Source of the DNA: a virus
Reading direction: 5' to 3' (one strand)
Virus record (IMG/VR): IMGVR_UViG_3300029950_000054
Location: 1-32,163 of that record
Length of the DNA: 32,163 nt
Below, in pieces: positions 1 to 6,641 of this stretch. Positions within the stretch are counted from its first letter, which is position 1, and every line of letters starts with the position of its first letter. The notes below the pieces were generated by a model that saw only the letters and a list, made by a program, of their open reading frames with translations, was not told the DNA's origin and made no database searches. A program made the translations under genes and the position numbers.

Positions 1-516
1 CTACTTGTAAATCGCGTCATAGGCCTGCTCGCAGGTCACTCCCCGGCTGTGGCTTTGATCAGCAAATCCTGCCAGGTCGCCCGCTCGCTGGTCAGCGCGC
101 TTGAGCACGTCGGCAAGCACCATGACGGCACGGGTAGCTGCCGCGCTTGCGGCGGCAGTGCAGGAATGGCTGCCGGCTTGACCGACTGCGAGTCGAGCGG
201 CAAGGTTGTCTGCCGCCCCGCGCAGGCTGTCAGCAGAAGCGCGAGCGGTAGCAGCATCACCAACCGCTTGATCGATCGCATGTTGTCCATCTTCCGTCAC
301 CTTGTCGAGTTTGAGTTGCCATGCTTGTTCTTTGTCGCGCGCGGCGGCCTCGTTAACGGCTTTTGCCGTAGCGTCATCCGTATCGCGGGCACTCCACTTG
401 GCCTGCCAGTCGTCATTTGTGACGGACACCCCATGGTGATAGGCGCCATACAGCACGCCCAGGGCCAGAAGCACCGCGGCTATATAAGGAATGGATTTCA
501 GCAGGATCGTGTTCAT
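1..516 (-). CDS. Inner-membrane spanin, Rz-like (DUF2514-type)
   Basis: This 171-residue protein probably is the inner-membrane half of the spanin pair that fuses inner and outer membranes at the last step of lysis. Residues 7-27 form one hydrophobic N-terminal segment with few charges before it. The rest is an Ala/Asp/Lys-rich, largely helical periplasmic domain, as in Rz and DUF2514 proteins. There are two cysteines near positions 118 and 161. The gene follows the endolysin with a 4-nt overlap, and a lipoprotein ORF lies wholly inside it in another frame, which is the lambda Rz/Rz1 arrangement. The TAG stop is at bases 1-3, so the gene is complete. The role is inferred from topology and context. 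The DUF2514 assignment is from memory. Confidence 0.8.
   Translation of the reverse strand: MNTILLKSIPYIAAVLLALGVLYGAYHHGVSVTNDDWQAKWSARDTDDATAKAVNEAAARDKEQAWQLKLDKVTEDGQHAIDQAVGDAATARASADSLRGAADNLAARLAVGQAGSHSCTAAASAAATRAVMVLADVLKRADQRAGDLAGFADQSHSRGVTCEQAYDAIYK
36..290 (-). CDS. Outer-membrane spanin lipoprotein, Rz1-like, nested in the Rz-like gene
   Basis: An ORF of 84 codons lies entirely within the Rz-like gene in a different frame. It starts with charged residues and a hydrophobic stretch ending in a lipobox, LLTAC, with Cys23 as the lipidated residue. The mature part is short and proline-rich (for example IPALPPQ), as in Rz1 o-spanins. It would be lipidated, anchored in the outer membrane, and bind the Rz-like protein across the periplasm. 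Two starts are possible, at 290 and at 281 (Met4). Neither has a strong ribosome binding site, so translation may depend on the gene that contains it. The lipobox plus the full nesting make this more than a chance ORF. Confidence 0.8.
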   Translation of the reverse strand: MDNMRSIKRLVMLLPLALLLTACAGRQTTLPLDSQSVKPAAIPALPPQARQLPVPSWCLPTCSSALTSERATWQDLLIKATAGE

Positions 517-1064
517 GCCAACACCTTCAGCGCAGTGTTGTAGAAGGCGACGCGCTCGGCCAAGCCGTTGATCCCACCATTGATGCGACGGGTGATCATC
601 TCGAACGAGCCAGAGTCAGCCAGTTTGTTCAGGTCGCGGGAGTTCCAGAACCAGGCCGCAGACTTAGCCGCCAACTCGGCCTGCTCCAATAGCTCTGGTG
701 TGCGTAGCAGGCGGTCGTCGCCGAACAGCGCCTTACTGCACGCCAGATAGTTGTCATGCCCTGTAATCTGGATCAGCCCGCGCCCGCGGTACTTCTGCCC
801 GTCACCGTCGGCCTCTGGTGTATTGCCCAGCCGCTTCGCCAGGGTGCCAGTGTCGTACTTGCTCAGGTACTGATCGCCGCCCAGCTCGCGCACATACAGG
901 AACTGGCCCGACTCATGGCCGACCTGGGCGATAAACGCCGCCATCCGGAGCTTGGTGTTGATCTGGTACCGCTGCATGGCCAGGTTCAGCGCAGATGCAA
1001 AAACACCGGCATTGCGGCCGGCGTTCGGGGTGATCTGCAGCAGTTGCTGTGCTGTGATTGGCAT
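513..1064 (-). CDS. Endolysin, glycoside hydrolase family 19 (chitinase-like)
   Basis: This 183-residue protein has the GH19 fold signatures of phage endolysins: an AFIAQVGHES motif with the likely catalytic Glu51, a second acidic residue at Glu60 (VREL), and the substrate-cleft motif KYRGRGLIQITG at about 92-102. It should cut the glycan strands of peptidoglycan. There is no signal peptide or membrane anchor, so it needs a holin to reach the wall. The only holin-like gene seen is about 21 kb away, before the terminase genes. It overlaps the downstream spanin gene by 4 nt and lies 1 nt after the upstream gene, so the endolysin-spanin part forms one transcription unit. Confidence 0.9.
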   Translation of the reverse strand: MPITAQQLLQITPNAGRNAGVFASALNLAMQRYQINTKLRMAAFIAQVGHESGQFLYVRELGGDQYLSKYDTGTLAKRLGNTPEADGDGQKYRGRGLIQITGHDNYLACSKALFGDDRLLRTPELLEQAELAAKSAAWFWNSRDLNKLADSGSFEMITRRINGGINGLAERVAFYNTALKVLA

Positions 1065-1065
1065 G

Positions 1066-1647
1066 TCAGATCGCCTTGTAGAAGTTGATTTTCGTGGTCA
1101 TGCCTACAGGCTCGCCGTCCGTTCCGGCGTCGTCCGGCTGCACCTTGAAGCCCAGGCGTATTACAAAGGCCCGCGTCTCGCTCCACTGGTGCACCAGATA
1201 GAACCCATACCAGTGCTTCCCACTGTTCTCGGTAGTCACAAACTGCCAGCCAGCCTCGCCTGGGTGATCGCGGACGGTGTAGTCGCCGACATAGGTGATC
1301 GTGCTGCCCTTTATCGGCGCCTGCCACAGCTTGACGAACCGCATGTTGTTGACCGGGTTCCGTACCGCAGCCCACCACCACATCGCCATGAACGAGTCGA
1401 CCTTCCAGCCGAAAGGGGTGTTCTCAGCCCACCAGCCGCGCCGATCACCCTGAAGGCCGTCGTAGTCATTACCGAACAGCCATGCCCAGCGCGGAAGGCT
1501 CACGATTGCGCGGCCATCACTCTTGCTGATGTCGTCAACCCTGAACGGGATAGCGGCTGCGACCACAAGCAGGCCGACTAGGTCGGTGACAATATTGCAG
1601 GCAAGCAAAAACACCCACTGGCATATCGCCCTTGAGATTTTGAGCAT
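1066..1647 (-). CDS. Phage protein of unknown function with an N-terminal membrane segment (DUF7338-like)
   Basis: This 193-residue protein has no clear function. I chose ATG 1647 because GGAG lies six bases upstream; the longer reading starts at a TTG and is less likely. The N-terminus (about residues 8-35) is hydrophobic and could be one membrane segment or an uncleaved signal. The remaining domain is unusually rich in tryptophan and aromatics (WAWLFGNDYDG, FMAMWWWAAVRNP) and ends in a beta-rich region. It resembles a protein family common in Pseudomonas phages that I believe is called DUF7338, from memory. It lies between the fibre chaperone and the endolysin, so a part in lysis, host-surface change or virion accessory function is possible but unproven. 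Confidence 0.7.
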   Translation of the reverse strand: MLKISRAICQWVFLLACNIVTDLVGLLVVAAAIPFRVDDISKSDGRAIVSLPRWAWLFGNDYDGLQGDRRGWWAENTPFGWKVDSFMAMWWWAAVRNPVNNMRFVKLWQAPIKGSTITYVGDYTVRDHPGEAGWQFVTTENSGKHWYGFYLVHQWSETRAFVIRLGFKVQPDDAGTDGEPVGMTTKINFYKAI

Positions 1648-1725
1648 GGTCATCTCCAAAAGAAGCCCAAGGCGCAGCAGCCCCGGATTGTATTGCTTGA
1701 TTTATTAACTTGAACTATTAAACAA

Positions 1726-2088
1726 TTACGATGCCGGTTTTTCTGGCCAGACCGGATTAGTAACAGTGAGATCAACCGCTTTTAAAGCGCGGTAGTAAGC
1801 CTGCCAAGCTTTGGCGATTAATGCTTCTTCGTCTGTGGCATCGCCAAGCTGGAGAGACACCAAGATAGGCGCCATAACCCTCGATGCTTCATCAGTTCTT
1901 GCAAGCTGCTCGTTACCATTCCGCATAACGACCTGCTCGTGCGTTGGGACAGGATGCAGATGCGCTTCCAGCGCCGCGCCAACAAGCGGCACCATGTCAG
2001 CACCATACCCCATAGCGATCTGACTCTCGTCATATGCGTATACGAGCCCGTCAATAGGGTTTGTAAAATACAAGTATGTATCGTTCAT
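1726..2088 (-). CDS. Tail fibre assembly chaperone-like protein
   Basis: This 120-residue protein starts MNDTYLYF and has the layout of phage fibre-assembly proteins: a short N-terminal strand region that describes a page of fibre-like sequence (YFTNPIDGLVYAYDE), then a helical C-terminal part ending NPVWPEKPAS. Such proteins help fold or attach the fibre encoded just upstream. The start at 2088 is chosen because its ATG overlaps the fibre stop codon as ATGA; an in-frame ATG at 2103 would overlap more. The region is visibly richer in A+T than the baseplate genes, as is common for host-range modules that are swapped between phages. Function is inferred mainly from position and overall look. 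Confidence 0.65.
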   Translation of the reverse strand: MNDTYLYFTNPIDGLVYAYDESQIAMGYGADMVPLVGAALEAHLHPVPTHEQVVMRNGNEQLARTDEASRVMAPILVSLQLGDATDEEALIAKAWQAYYRALKAVDLTVTNPVWPEKPAS

Positions 2089-3170
2089 ATCATTTCTACC
2101 CATTTGCTAATGGTTGCGCCGCCGGTAAGGTCCACTTTATAAGTCTGCCCATTCCCCACAAGGAAGCTTACCGGAGCCGTCGCCCCAGAAGTTCCGAGGT
2201 CTCCAGTGTAGACAATGGTCGAGCCAACCGTGACCGTGACCGTATCTACGCCAGGCTGGGTGGCTATGGAGACAACCACGAGAATCGGAAAGTTATTTGA
2301 GTTTGTGTAAGTGGTGCCGCCCACTCGCGAGCCGGTGACATCGGAGTATGTCCTGTTGTAACCAGCAGTCATCATCAGGGCGTTATTAATTTTACCCTGA
2401 AGGCGTAGCGGGGTTACTGCTTTTGTCGACTCGGTTCCCGCCGAAACCTCTTCGGAGGTCGCTAAGAAAACTAGGCCGCGAGCGGTCTCGCTTGCGGCAA
2501 TTAAATATGACTGAAGCTCTTGATAGACAAAGTTTGTATTTGCCAATCTCGCACTATTGTCGTGTAGTGGAGGAGTTGAGTTTGTGCCAGGCGTCCCGGT
2601 GAAAAATGGGCTGTTGATAGGTGCAAAAGAGGTAACATCTATTGGTAACTGGTCGAGAATTACCAAATCAGTGCCGTCGTACTCAACGTCTGCGAGCTGG
2701 TTGGCTGCGAACACGGCCGCCACCTTGGCACCGGTGGAGTCGTATTGCTTGATGCTCTTGGCGCCTTTGCCGGAAACGTTGATGGTGTCTGTGCCCGTGC
2801 TGTTTTGGCTGAATTTCACACGGAGTCGCAAAGGTGCCGAGTACGCAGAGATTGACGGAGTCGGAGTAAGAGTTAGTGCTCCAGCGCTTCCCGCAGTCGT
2901 AAATGCAGTTCCGGACTGAAGCTGCTTCAAGACCTGAAGTGCGTCGAAGAACTGCGACGCACCCACGGCATCAACAGCGCCATTGGCTGTAACGCCTGCA
3001 GCACTTAGAAGCGACTGAAAGAAACCTTCTTTGTCGTTCGCCCAGTCTTGCTCAAGATATGATCCGTCTTTGGCGTTCGGTGCAGTCCTGTTTTTGAATG
3101 ATCCCAGCGGGTATTCGGAAGATGGGTTGTTGAACCGGTTTGGGTACCGCTCGTTAAGCTTCAGCGACAT
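2085..3170 (-). CDS. Tail fibre protein
   Basis: This 361-residue protein is probably the receptor-binding fibre. The N-terminal part (about 1-60) has the sequence YPNRFNNPSSEYPLGSFKN and a stretch typical of the baseplate-attachment region. The middle includes a beta-rich Thr/Ser region and LIAASETARGLVFLATSEE, a segment often seen in phage fibres before the tip. The C-terminal approximately 90 residues (from GYNRTYSDVTG) form a Thr/Val-rich domain likely to make the tip. It is short for a myovirus fibre. It follows the DUF2612 baseplate gene by 1 nt and is coupled to the assembly gene. Receptor and trimer state cannot be read from the sequence. Confidence 0.85.
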   Translation of the reverse strand: MSLKLNERYPNRFNNPSSEYPLGSFKNRTAPNAKDGSYLEQDWANDKEGFFQSLLSAAGVTANGAVDAVGASQFFDALQVLKQLQSGTAFTTAGSAGALTLTPTPSISAYSAPLRLRVKFSQNSTGTDTINVSGKGAKSIKQYDSTGAKVAAVFAANQLADVEYDGTDLVILDQLPIDVTSFAPINSPFFTGTPGTNSTPPLHDNSARLANTNFVYQELQSYLIAASETARGLVFLATSEEVSAGTESTKAVTPLRLQGKINNALMMTAGYNRTYSDVTGSRVGGTTYTNSNNFPILVVVSIATQPGVDTVTVTVGSTIVYTGDLGTSGATAPVSFLVGNGQTYKVDLTGGATISKWVEMI

Positions 3171-3171
3171 G

Positions 3172-3813
3172 TTAAGCCCCTATATATCCTGCAAATTCTG
3201 CGTCTTCGTCACCGAACTCAGCATCCATATCGCCGAACTCGACCATTCCGAACCCCTCAAGGAATCCGTTAAATCTCACCGATTGCGGCTTAGGAACCAG
3301 TCCTGCATTTAGCAGTGCGAACCGCTCAAGATCGGTTATCTGCCCGTAGAACTCGATACTGAAAGACATATCCTCGCCGTCCGTCACGCGCAGAACATCA
3401 GCGTGCGGGAGCAGGAAATTCATACCGTCGAGGATGTTCTCAATCGTCGTATCGCCGTTGTTCTTGATGATCTTGGCTTTGATGACCAGTCGGTAAAGGT
3501 CATCCGATAGCTGCCCGTATTGATCGATCGTCAGGGCGCTGAACATCGCGCCATCGTCGCCAAACTCATCGCCGTCCGTTAAATCGAAAAGCCCAGGGTT
3601 CATTGGGAATGCGCCAACGAAACTACGCGGCGCCACGACGATCCGGCCGATTACGTTCAACTGTTCGCCGAACACGTTGTCGATGTCGTAACTCTTGCGC
3701 ACCGCCTCGGCTGCATCCTCAATGCTCCCGCCGAGCCTCTTGGCGATCGCATACCAGGCCACTGCCTTGGGCTTGTCGCGGTATTGCGCGTAAATGCGGT
3801 CTGGGATGTTCAT
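3172..3813 (-). CDS. Baseplate-associated protein, DUF2612 type
   Basis: This 213-residue protein starts MNIPDRIYAQY at 3813, where TGATG links it to the baseplate J gene stop. It fits the DUF2612 family, which follows J-like proteins in several myophages and probably joins the wedge to the fibre. The centre carries the segment QLSDDLYRLVIKAKIIKNNGD with a helical look, and the N-terminal part contains YAIAKRLGG. The C-terminus is odd: repeated acidic EFGD units (MVEFGDMDAEFGDEDAEF) echo an internal DGDEFGDDG, which could bind cations or reflect local duplication. The exact role is inferred from position between J and fibre. Confidence 0.75.
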   Translation of the reverse strand: MNIPDRIYAQYRDKPKAVAWYAIAKRLGGSIEDAAEAVRKSYDIDNVFGEQLNVIGRIVVAPRSFVGAFPMNPGLFDLTDGDEFGDDGAMFSALTIDQYGQLSDDLYRLVIKAKIIKNNGDTTIENILDGMNFLLPHADVLRVTDGEDMSFSIEFYGQITDLERFALLNAGLVPKPQSVRFNGFLEGFGMVEFGDMDAEFGDEDAEFAGYIGA

Positions 3814-5033
3814 CAGGTGATCACTACGGTGATGTTGCTCTCCGTCCACCGGGACATTTGGTTGTAGGCGATGACAGCGTTCGCCTGGACGCCATTGAGG
3901 CTTGACGAAGGAAAGTCGACGTAGCTGTTGCCGTATGCCCCGATGACCTTGTTGACCGGCGTGAAGATCGTGCTGAACGGCACGGTCTCGCCAATATCAA
4001 ACCCGCTGATCTTGAATCCCACGTCTGCTGGGATCAGGTCGCCGGCCGCGTACTCCATCATCGCCTCCTTGATGAGCTGGTCGGCGTTGTCCGGTAGCGT
4101 TCCATCGTTGACTACGTGAATGACCGGGAGCATGTCCACGTAGATCGGGCGGCTGGCGCGGATCACCTTCTTGTTGGTCGGGTATTTCGGCGACGTCACC
4201 TCAACCTCGAACGGCGTTCCTGCCTGGTACAGCAGAGGGCCGGGGTTCTTCTTCAGATAGATCGCCATAGCGATATCTTCATTGGTGCCGCCGTCGACGA
4301 TCACCGCATATGACTTTCTTGGAAGGCCGTGAGGGTTGTCGACTGATACGGCCGAGCTATCGGTATCGTTCTCGTAGATCTTGACGCGGCGCACGCCAGG
4401 CACCGAGTACAGTTCGCCGTAAGTGGAGTCGATCTGATTGTTGCCGGGGCGCCCTACTGCCGTCGCCCGGGTTACGCGTAGCTGTTCGTCGCGCTGACCG
4501 TCAGTGCCTGGTGTTGCCGGAGTGGCGTTTGTAACGCTTGCCAGGCCTGCCACCACGTCCACGATGCGGGTAATAGTGCCGGCGTCAGCCTGGGTAGGCC
4601 CGACGACTGTGCACGTCGCGTTGACGGTCGCCGACCCCAGGGAGTCAGCTGTCACGGCCTGGTCAGTCGTCCAGCGGCTGCCGGTGGTGACCGACTCGAA
4701 GCGGTTGCCCGACGGGATTGGTGTACCTGGAGTAGCGGTTATGGTCAGTTGCACGCTGGAGCGAGAACCGCCCGATCGGATGGTGGCAGTCAGCGAGCAT
4801 ACAATATCGAGGTCGTTGCCCTTGGCCTTTTTCGGGTCTTTCGAGTTGTAGGCCTGCTGCAGCCTTTCATCGAGCGCGTAGAAGATCTCCGAGTCGTGCG
4901 CCATCTTCAGGCCGTCGGGCGTCGAAGGGTCAAAGTTCCACAGCGGATCAATATCCAAGTAGAACTGGCGCTCCTGGGCAAACCAGTCGTTTTGCGTCTG
5001 TAGCACGTAGCCGGTCGAAGTCAGGCTAGCCAT
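3813..5033 (-). CDS. Baseplate J-like wedge protein
   Basis: This 406-residue protein has the pattern of the baseplate J / T4 gp6 family. It begins with an N-terminal helical region (SEIFYALDERLQQAYNSKDP), then a beta domain containing TPGTPIPSGNRFES, and the family motif ATPGTDGQRDEQLRVTR followed by YGELYSVPGVRRVKIYEN. The C-terminal part (KEAMMEYAAGDLIPADVGFK) ends in a beta region. J proteins form the wedge that rings the hub and opens when the sheath contracts. The gene overlaps the gp25-like gene upstream by 8 nt and the DUF2612 gene downstream by 1 nt, the usual wedge gene order. Confidence 0.9.
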   Translation of the reverse strand: MASLTSTGYVLQTQNDWFAQERQFYLDIDPLWNFDPSTPDGLKMAHDSEIFYALDERLQQAYNSKDPKKAKGNDLDIVCSLTATIRSGGSRSSVQLTITATPGTPIPSGNRFESVTTGSRWTTDQAVTADSLGSATVNATCTVVGPTQADAGTITRIVDVVAGLASVTNATPATPGTDGQRDEQLRVTRATAVGRPGNNQIDSTYGELYSVPGVRRVKIYENDTDSSAVSVDNPHGLPRKSYAVIVDGGTNEDIAMAIYLKKNPGPLLYQAGTPFEVEVTSPKYPTNKKVIRASRPIYVDMLPVIHVVNDGTLPDNADQLIKEAMMEYAAGDLIPADVGFKISGFDIGETVPFSTIFTPVNKVIGAYGNSYVDFPSSSLNGVQANAVIAYNQMSRWTESNITVVIT

Positions 5034-5376
5034 TCAGTGTTACCTCTTCCAGGCCGAACTCAGTGAGAATCCCAGCGGTTACGCTGTAGGTACGGTTGTT
5101 GATGTTGAAGTCGGCGGAGAAGCTGGTGAGCCGGATCACGCCGGGGGTGTTGGCGATTCGCGCCCTGAGGGCTGCCTCGGCAGTAGACAGGCTGGTGAAC
5201 TTCCCAAGGATCTGTTCGTACCACGGCGTGCCGTCGGTGATGTCTCGGAAGTACTCGCCCAGGAACAGGCGAAGCCGGGTCAGCACGGTCTGTGCAACCT
5301 CGGACTGTCCGGTGATGAACTGTTGCCCGCGCGTCACGATGTCGCCTGTTTCGTCGTCCAGCCTGCGTACTGTCAT
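5026..5376 (-). CDS. Baseplate wedge protein, gp25/W-like
   Basis: This 116-residue protein looks like the small wedge component related to T4 gp25 and P2 W. Visible features are RGQQFITGQSEVAQTVLTRLRL, a GEYFRD(I)TDGTPWYEQILGK segment where gp25-type proteins carry their conserved core, and a C-terminal strand region (FSADFNINNRTYSVTAGILTE) typical of the fold. It would sit near the sheath-baseplate joint and help start sheath polymerisation. Its start overlaps the stop of the spike gene as ATGA (5373-5376), and its end overlaps the J-like gene. The size is right for the family. Confidence 0.75.
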   Translation of the reverse strand: MTVRRLDDETGDIVTRGQQFITGQSEVAQTVLTRLRLFLGEYFRDITDGTPWYEQILGKFTSLSTAEAALRARIANTPGVIRLTSFSADFNINNRTYSVTAGILTEFGLEEVTLNG

Positions 5377-6080
5377 GGAACTGGAACTCCGCTTGTCCCG
5401 GAGCCCGGGGTTACACCGCCATGGCGATGCGTATTGAGGTTTGTGCCGGCGGCGGTGATGACGTTTCCGTCCGGCGTTATCTTCAGCCCGTTAATCAGGA
5501 AGGTGCCGTCTGCCTGCAACTGAAAGCTGCCCGCGCCGTTCTGCATCAGGGTTGTGCCGTCGGCCAGTACGTTGAACCTGGCCACCCCGTTGTCCATGGA
5601 GATGCTGTTGTCGTTCTTCAGCCAGACGAATTGGGTGCCAGCCTTGTTGCGCATGCGAACGCCGTTATTCTGGAAGTCCGGCAGCGCGTTGGGCTGCGAC
5701 CTGAACCCAGGCAGGAACATGGCGTCCTGCATGTTGTGGAAGCGCCCGATTGGGTTTTCCGCCACCCCGCCGCTCTGCACCCACCCATCAATGCAGCGCT
5801 GAGAGAACAGGATGTCCCCCTCACAACCAGCATCGATCTGGTACTCGACGCAGTAGTCACCGCCGGGGAAGTAGACCGGAACCTCGATGATTGGAGGTAT
5901 CGTGAACTCGGCACCGTTGATGTCGACCCTCAATATCCCTGGCTGCACCTGGGCAAGCTGCGTGACTGGGTCGAAGGTCCTGACGTGCCCGGGCAGCGAA
6001 GTGCAAACACCTTTCATCACCTCACGAAAGGCGTCGCGCATCATCTTGGCCTGCTTAGTGCGGCCTTCTTGTTTGAGCAT
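5373..6080 (-). CDS. Membrane-puncturing spike protein, Gp138-type
   Basis: This 235-residue protein matches the layout of the Gp138 spike family. Residues about 30-115 form the OB-fold-like N-terminal domain (SLPGHVRTFDPVTQLAQVQPGI, then IPPIIEVPVYFPGGDYC and GDILFSQRCIDGW). A region of short repeated strands follows that would make the triple-stranded needle (NGVARFNVLADGTTLMQNG, FQLQADGTFLINGLKITPDG). The C-terminus contains THRHGGVTPGSG; paired histidines of this kind hold an iron ion in related spikes. It should form the tip that breaches the outer membrane. GGGAG six bases upstream supports the start. A terminator lies just upstream, so it may be transcribed separately from the gene before it or by antiterminated polymerase. 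Confidence 0.85.
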   Translation of the reverse strand: MLKQEGRTKQAKMMRDAFREVMKGVCTSLPGHVRTFDPVTQLAQVQPGILRVDINGAEFTIPPIIEVPVYFPGGDYCVEYQIDAGCEGDILFSQRCIDGWVQSGGVAENPIGRFHNMQDAMFLPGFRSQPNALPDFQNNGVRMRNKAGTQFVWLKNDNSISMDNGVARFNVLADGTTLMQNGAGSFQLQADGTFLINGLKITPDGNVITAAGTNLNTHRHGGVTPGSGTSGVPVP

Positions 6081-6105
6081 TTCCCGCTCCCGCCTTTGTC
6101 GTGGG

Positions 6106-6132
6106 CAATAAAAAACCCGCCGAAGCGGGGTT
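6106..6132 (-). terminator. Intrinsic terminator after the secreted-protein gene
   Basis: On the minus strand the sequence AACCCCGC-TTCG-GCGGGTT is a GC-rich stem with a UUCG tetraloop, followed by a run of T (TTTTTTATT). It lies between the secreted-protein gene and the spike gene, in the middle of the baseplate operon, and marks the downstream edge of what looks like an independently expressed insert. Confidence 0.85.
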
Positions 6133-6159
6133 GTTAAATTTCGTGATGCTGGTTCTGTT

Positions 6160-6567
6160 TTATCTGACGCTTCCGAACCCGTCGGTCAGCACGCCTTTTT
6201 GGCTGTACTGACTGCTGATCAGCTTGCCAATCTTGGCGTCTACCTGACGCAGGCTGGACAACATTCCTTTGGTAGGTCCGCCACTCAGCGATTTGCATCC
6301 CATGCGCGCCAGGTAAAGGTCATGCTCTCGAATCGACACGGACATAGCGTTGTAAATCTCCATGTTCCTTGACCTTAGAGCCAGCGTAACGGCGCCTGCA
6401 CCATATAACGGATCATTGGCCACATTCACGACGCCAGAACCAGAGCTAAGCGCGGTGTCGACATAGTTGTACATCTGCCGACCATCGCACTGGCCGCCAT
6501 CATCAGCCAGCGCGATGAATGGCAGCATTGCTGCTGCGGTGAGGATAACCAGACTTGTCTTCAACAT
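6160..6567 (-). CDS. Small secreted protein of unknown function, moron-like insert in the baseplate operon
   Basis: This 135-residue protein has a clear N-terminal signal peptide: positive start (MLKTS), hydrophobic core and an A-L-A cleavage site, giving a mature start near DDGGQC. The mature part is about 113 residues with two cysteines (near 27 and 93) that could form one disulphide bond, and no recognised motif. It should act in the periplasm or be exported. It sits between the hub and spike genes, with a terminator right after it and a 74-nt gap before it, so it is not part of the structural set. There is no convincing ribosome binding site. I infer a lysogenic-conversion gene, for instance superinfection exclusion, but no function is shown. 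Confidence 0.75.
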   Translation of the reverse strand: MLKTSLVILTAAAMLPFIALADDGGQCDGRQMYNYVDTALSSGSGVVNVANDPLYGAGAVTLALRSRNMEIYNAMSVSIREHDLYLARMGCKSLSGGPTKGMLSSLRQVDAKIGKLISSQYSQKGVLTDGFGSVR

Positions 6568-6603
6568 TTAAGGGCACCAGCGAGGCTTTGGGTATTGCTC
6601 GGA

Positions 6604-6612
6604 AATGTAGCA
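6604..6612 (-). promoter_or_regulatory. Candidate extended -10 promoter for the secreted-protein gene
   Basis: On the minus strand TGCTACATT fits an extended -10 element and would start RNA about 30 nt before the ATG of the secreted-protein gene. No good -35 hexamer is visible. It is listed because a terminator follows the gene, which suggests a self-contained unit. Confidence 0.3.
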
Positions 6613-6641
6613 GATCGCCAGCGCAAGTCATTGACCAGTCG

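Noticed and set aside
952-1581. Plus-strand frame of 209 codons over the endolysin and the unknown membrane-anchored gene
   Set aside because: Antisense to two supported genes, with no motif or ribosome binding site.
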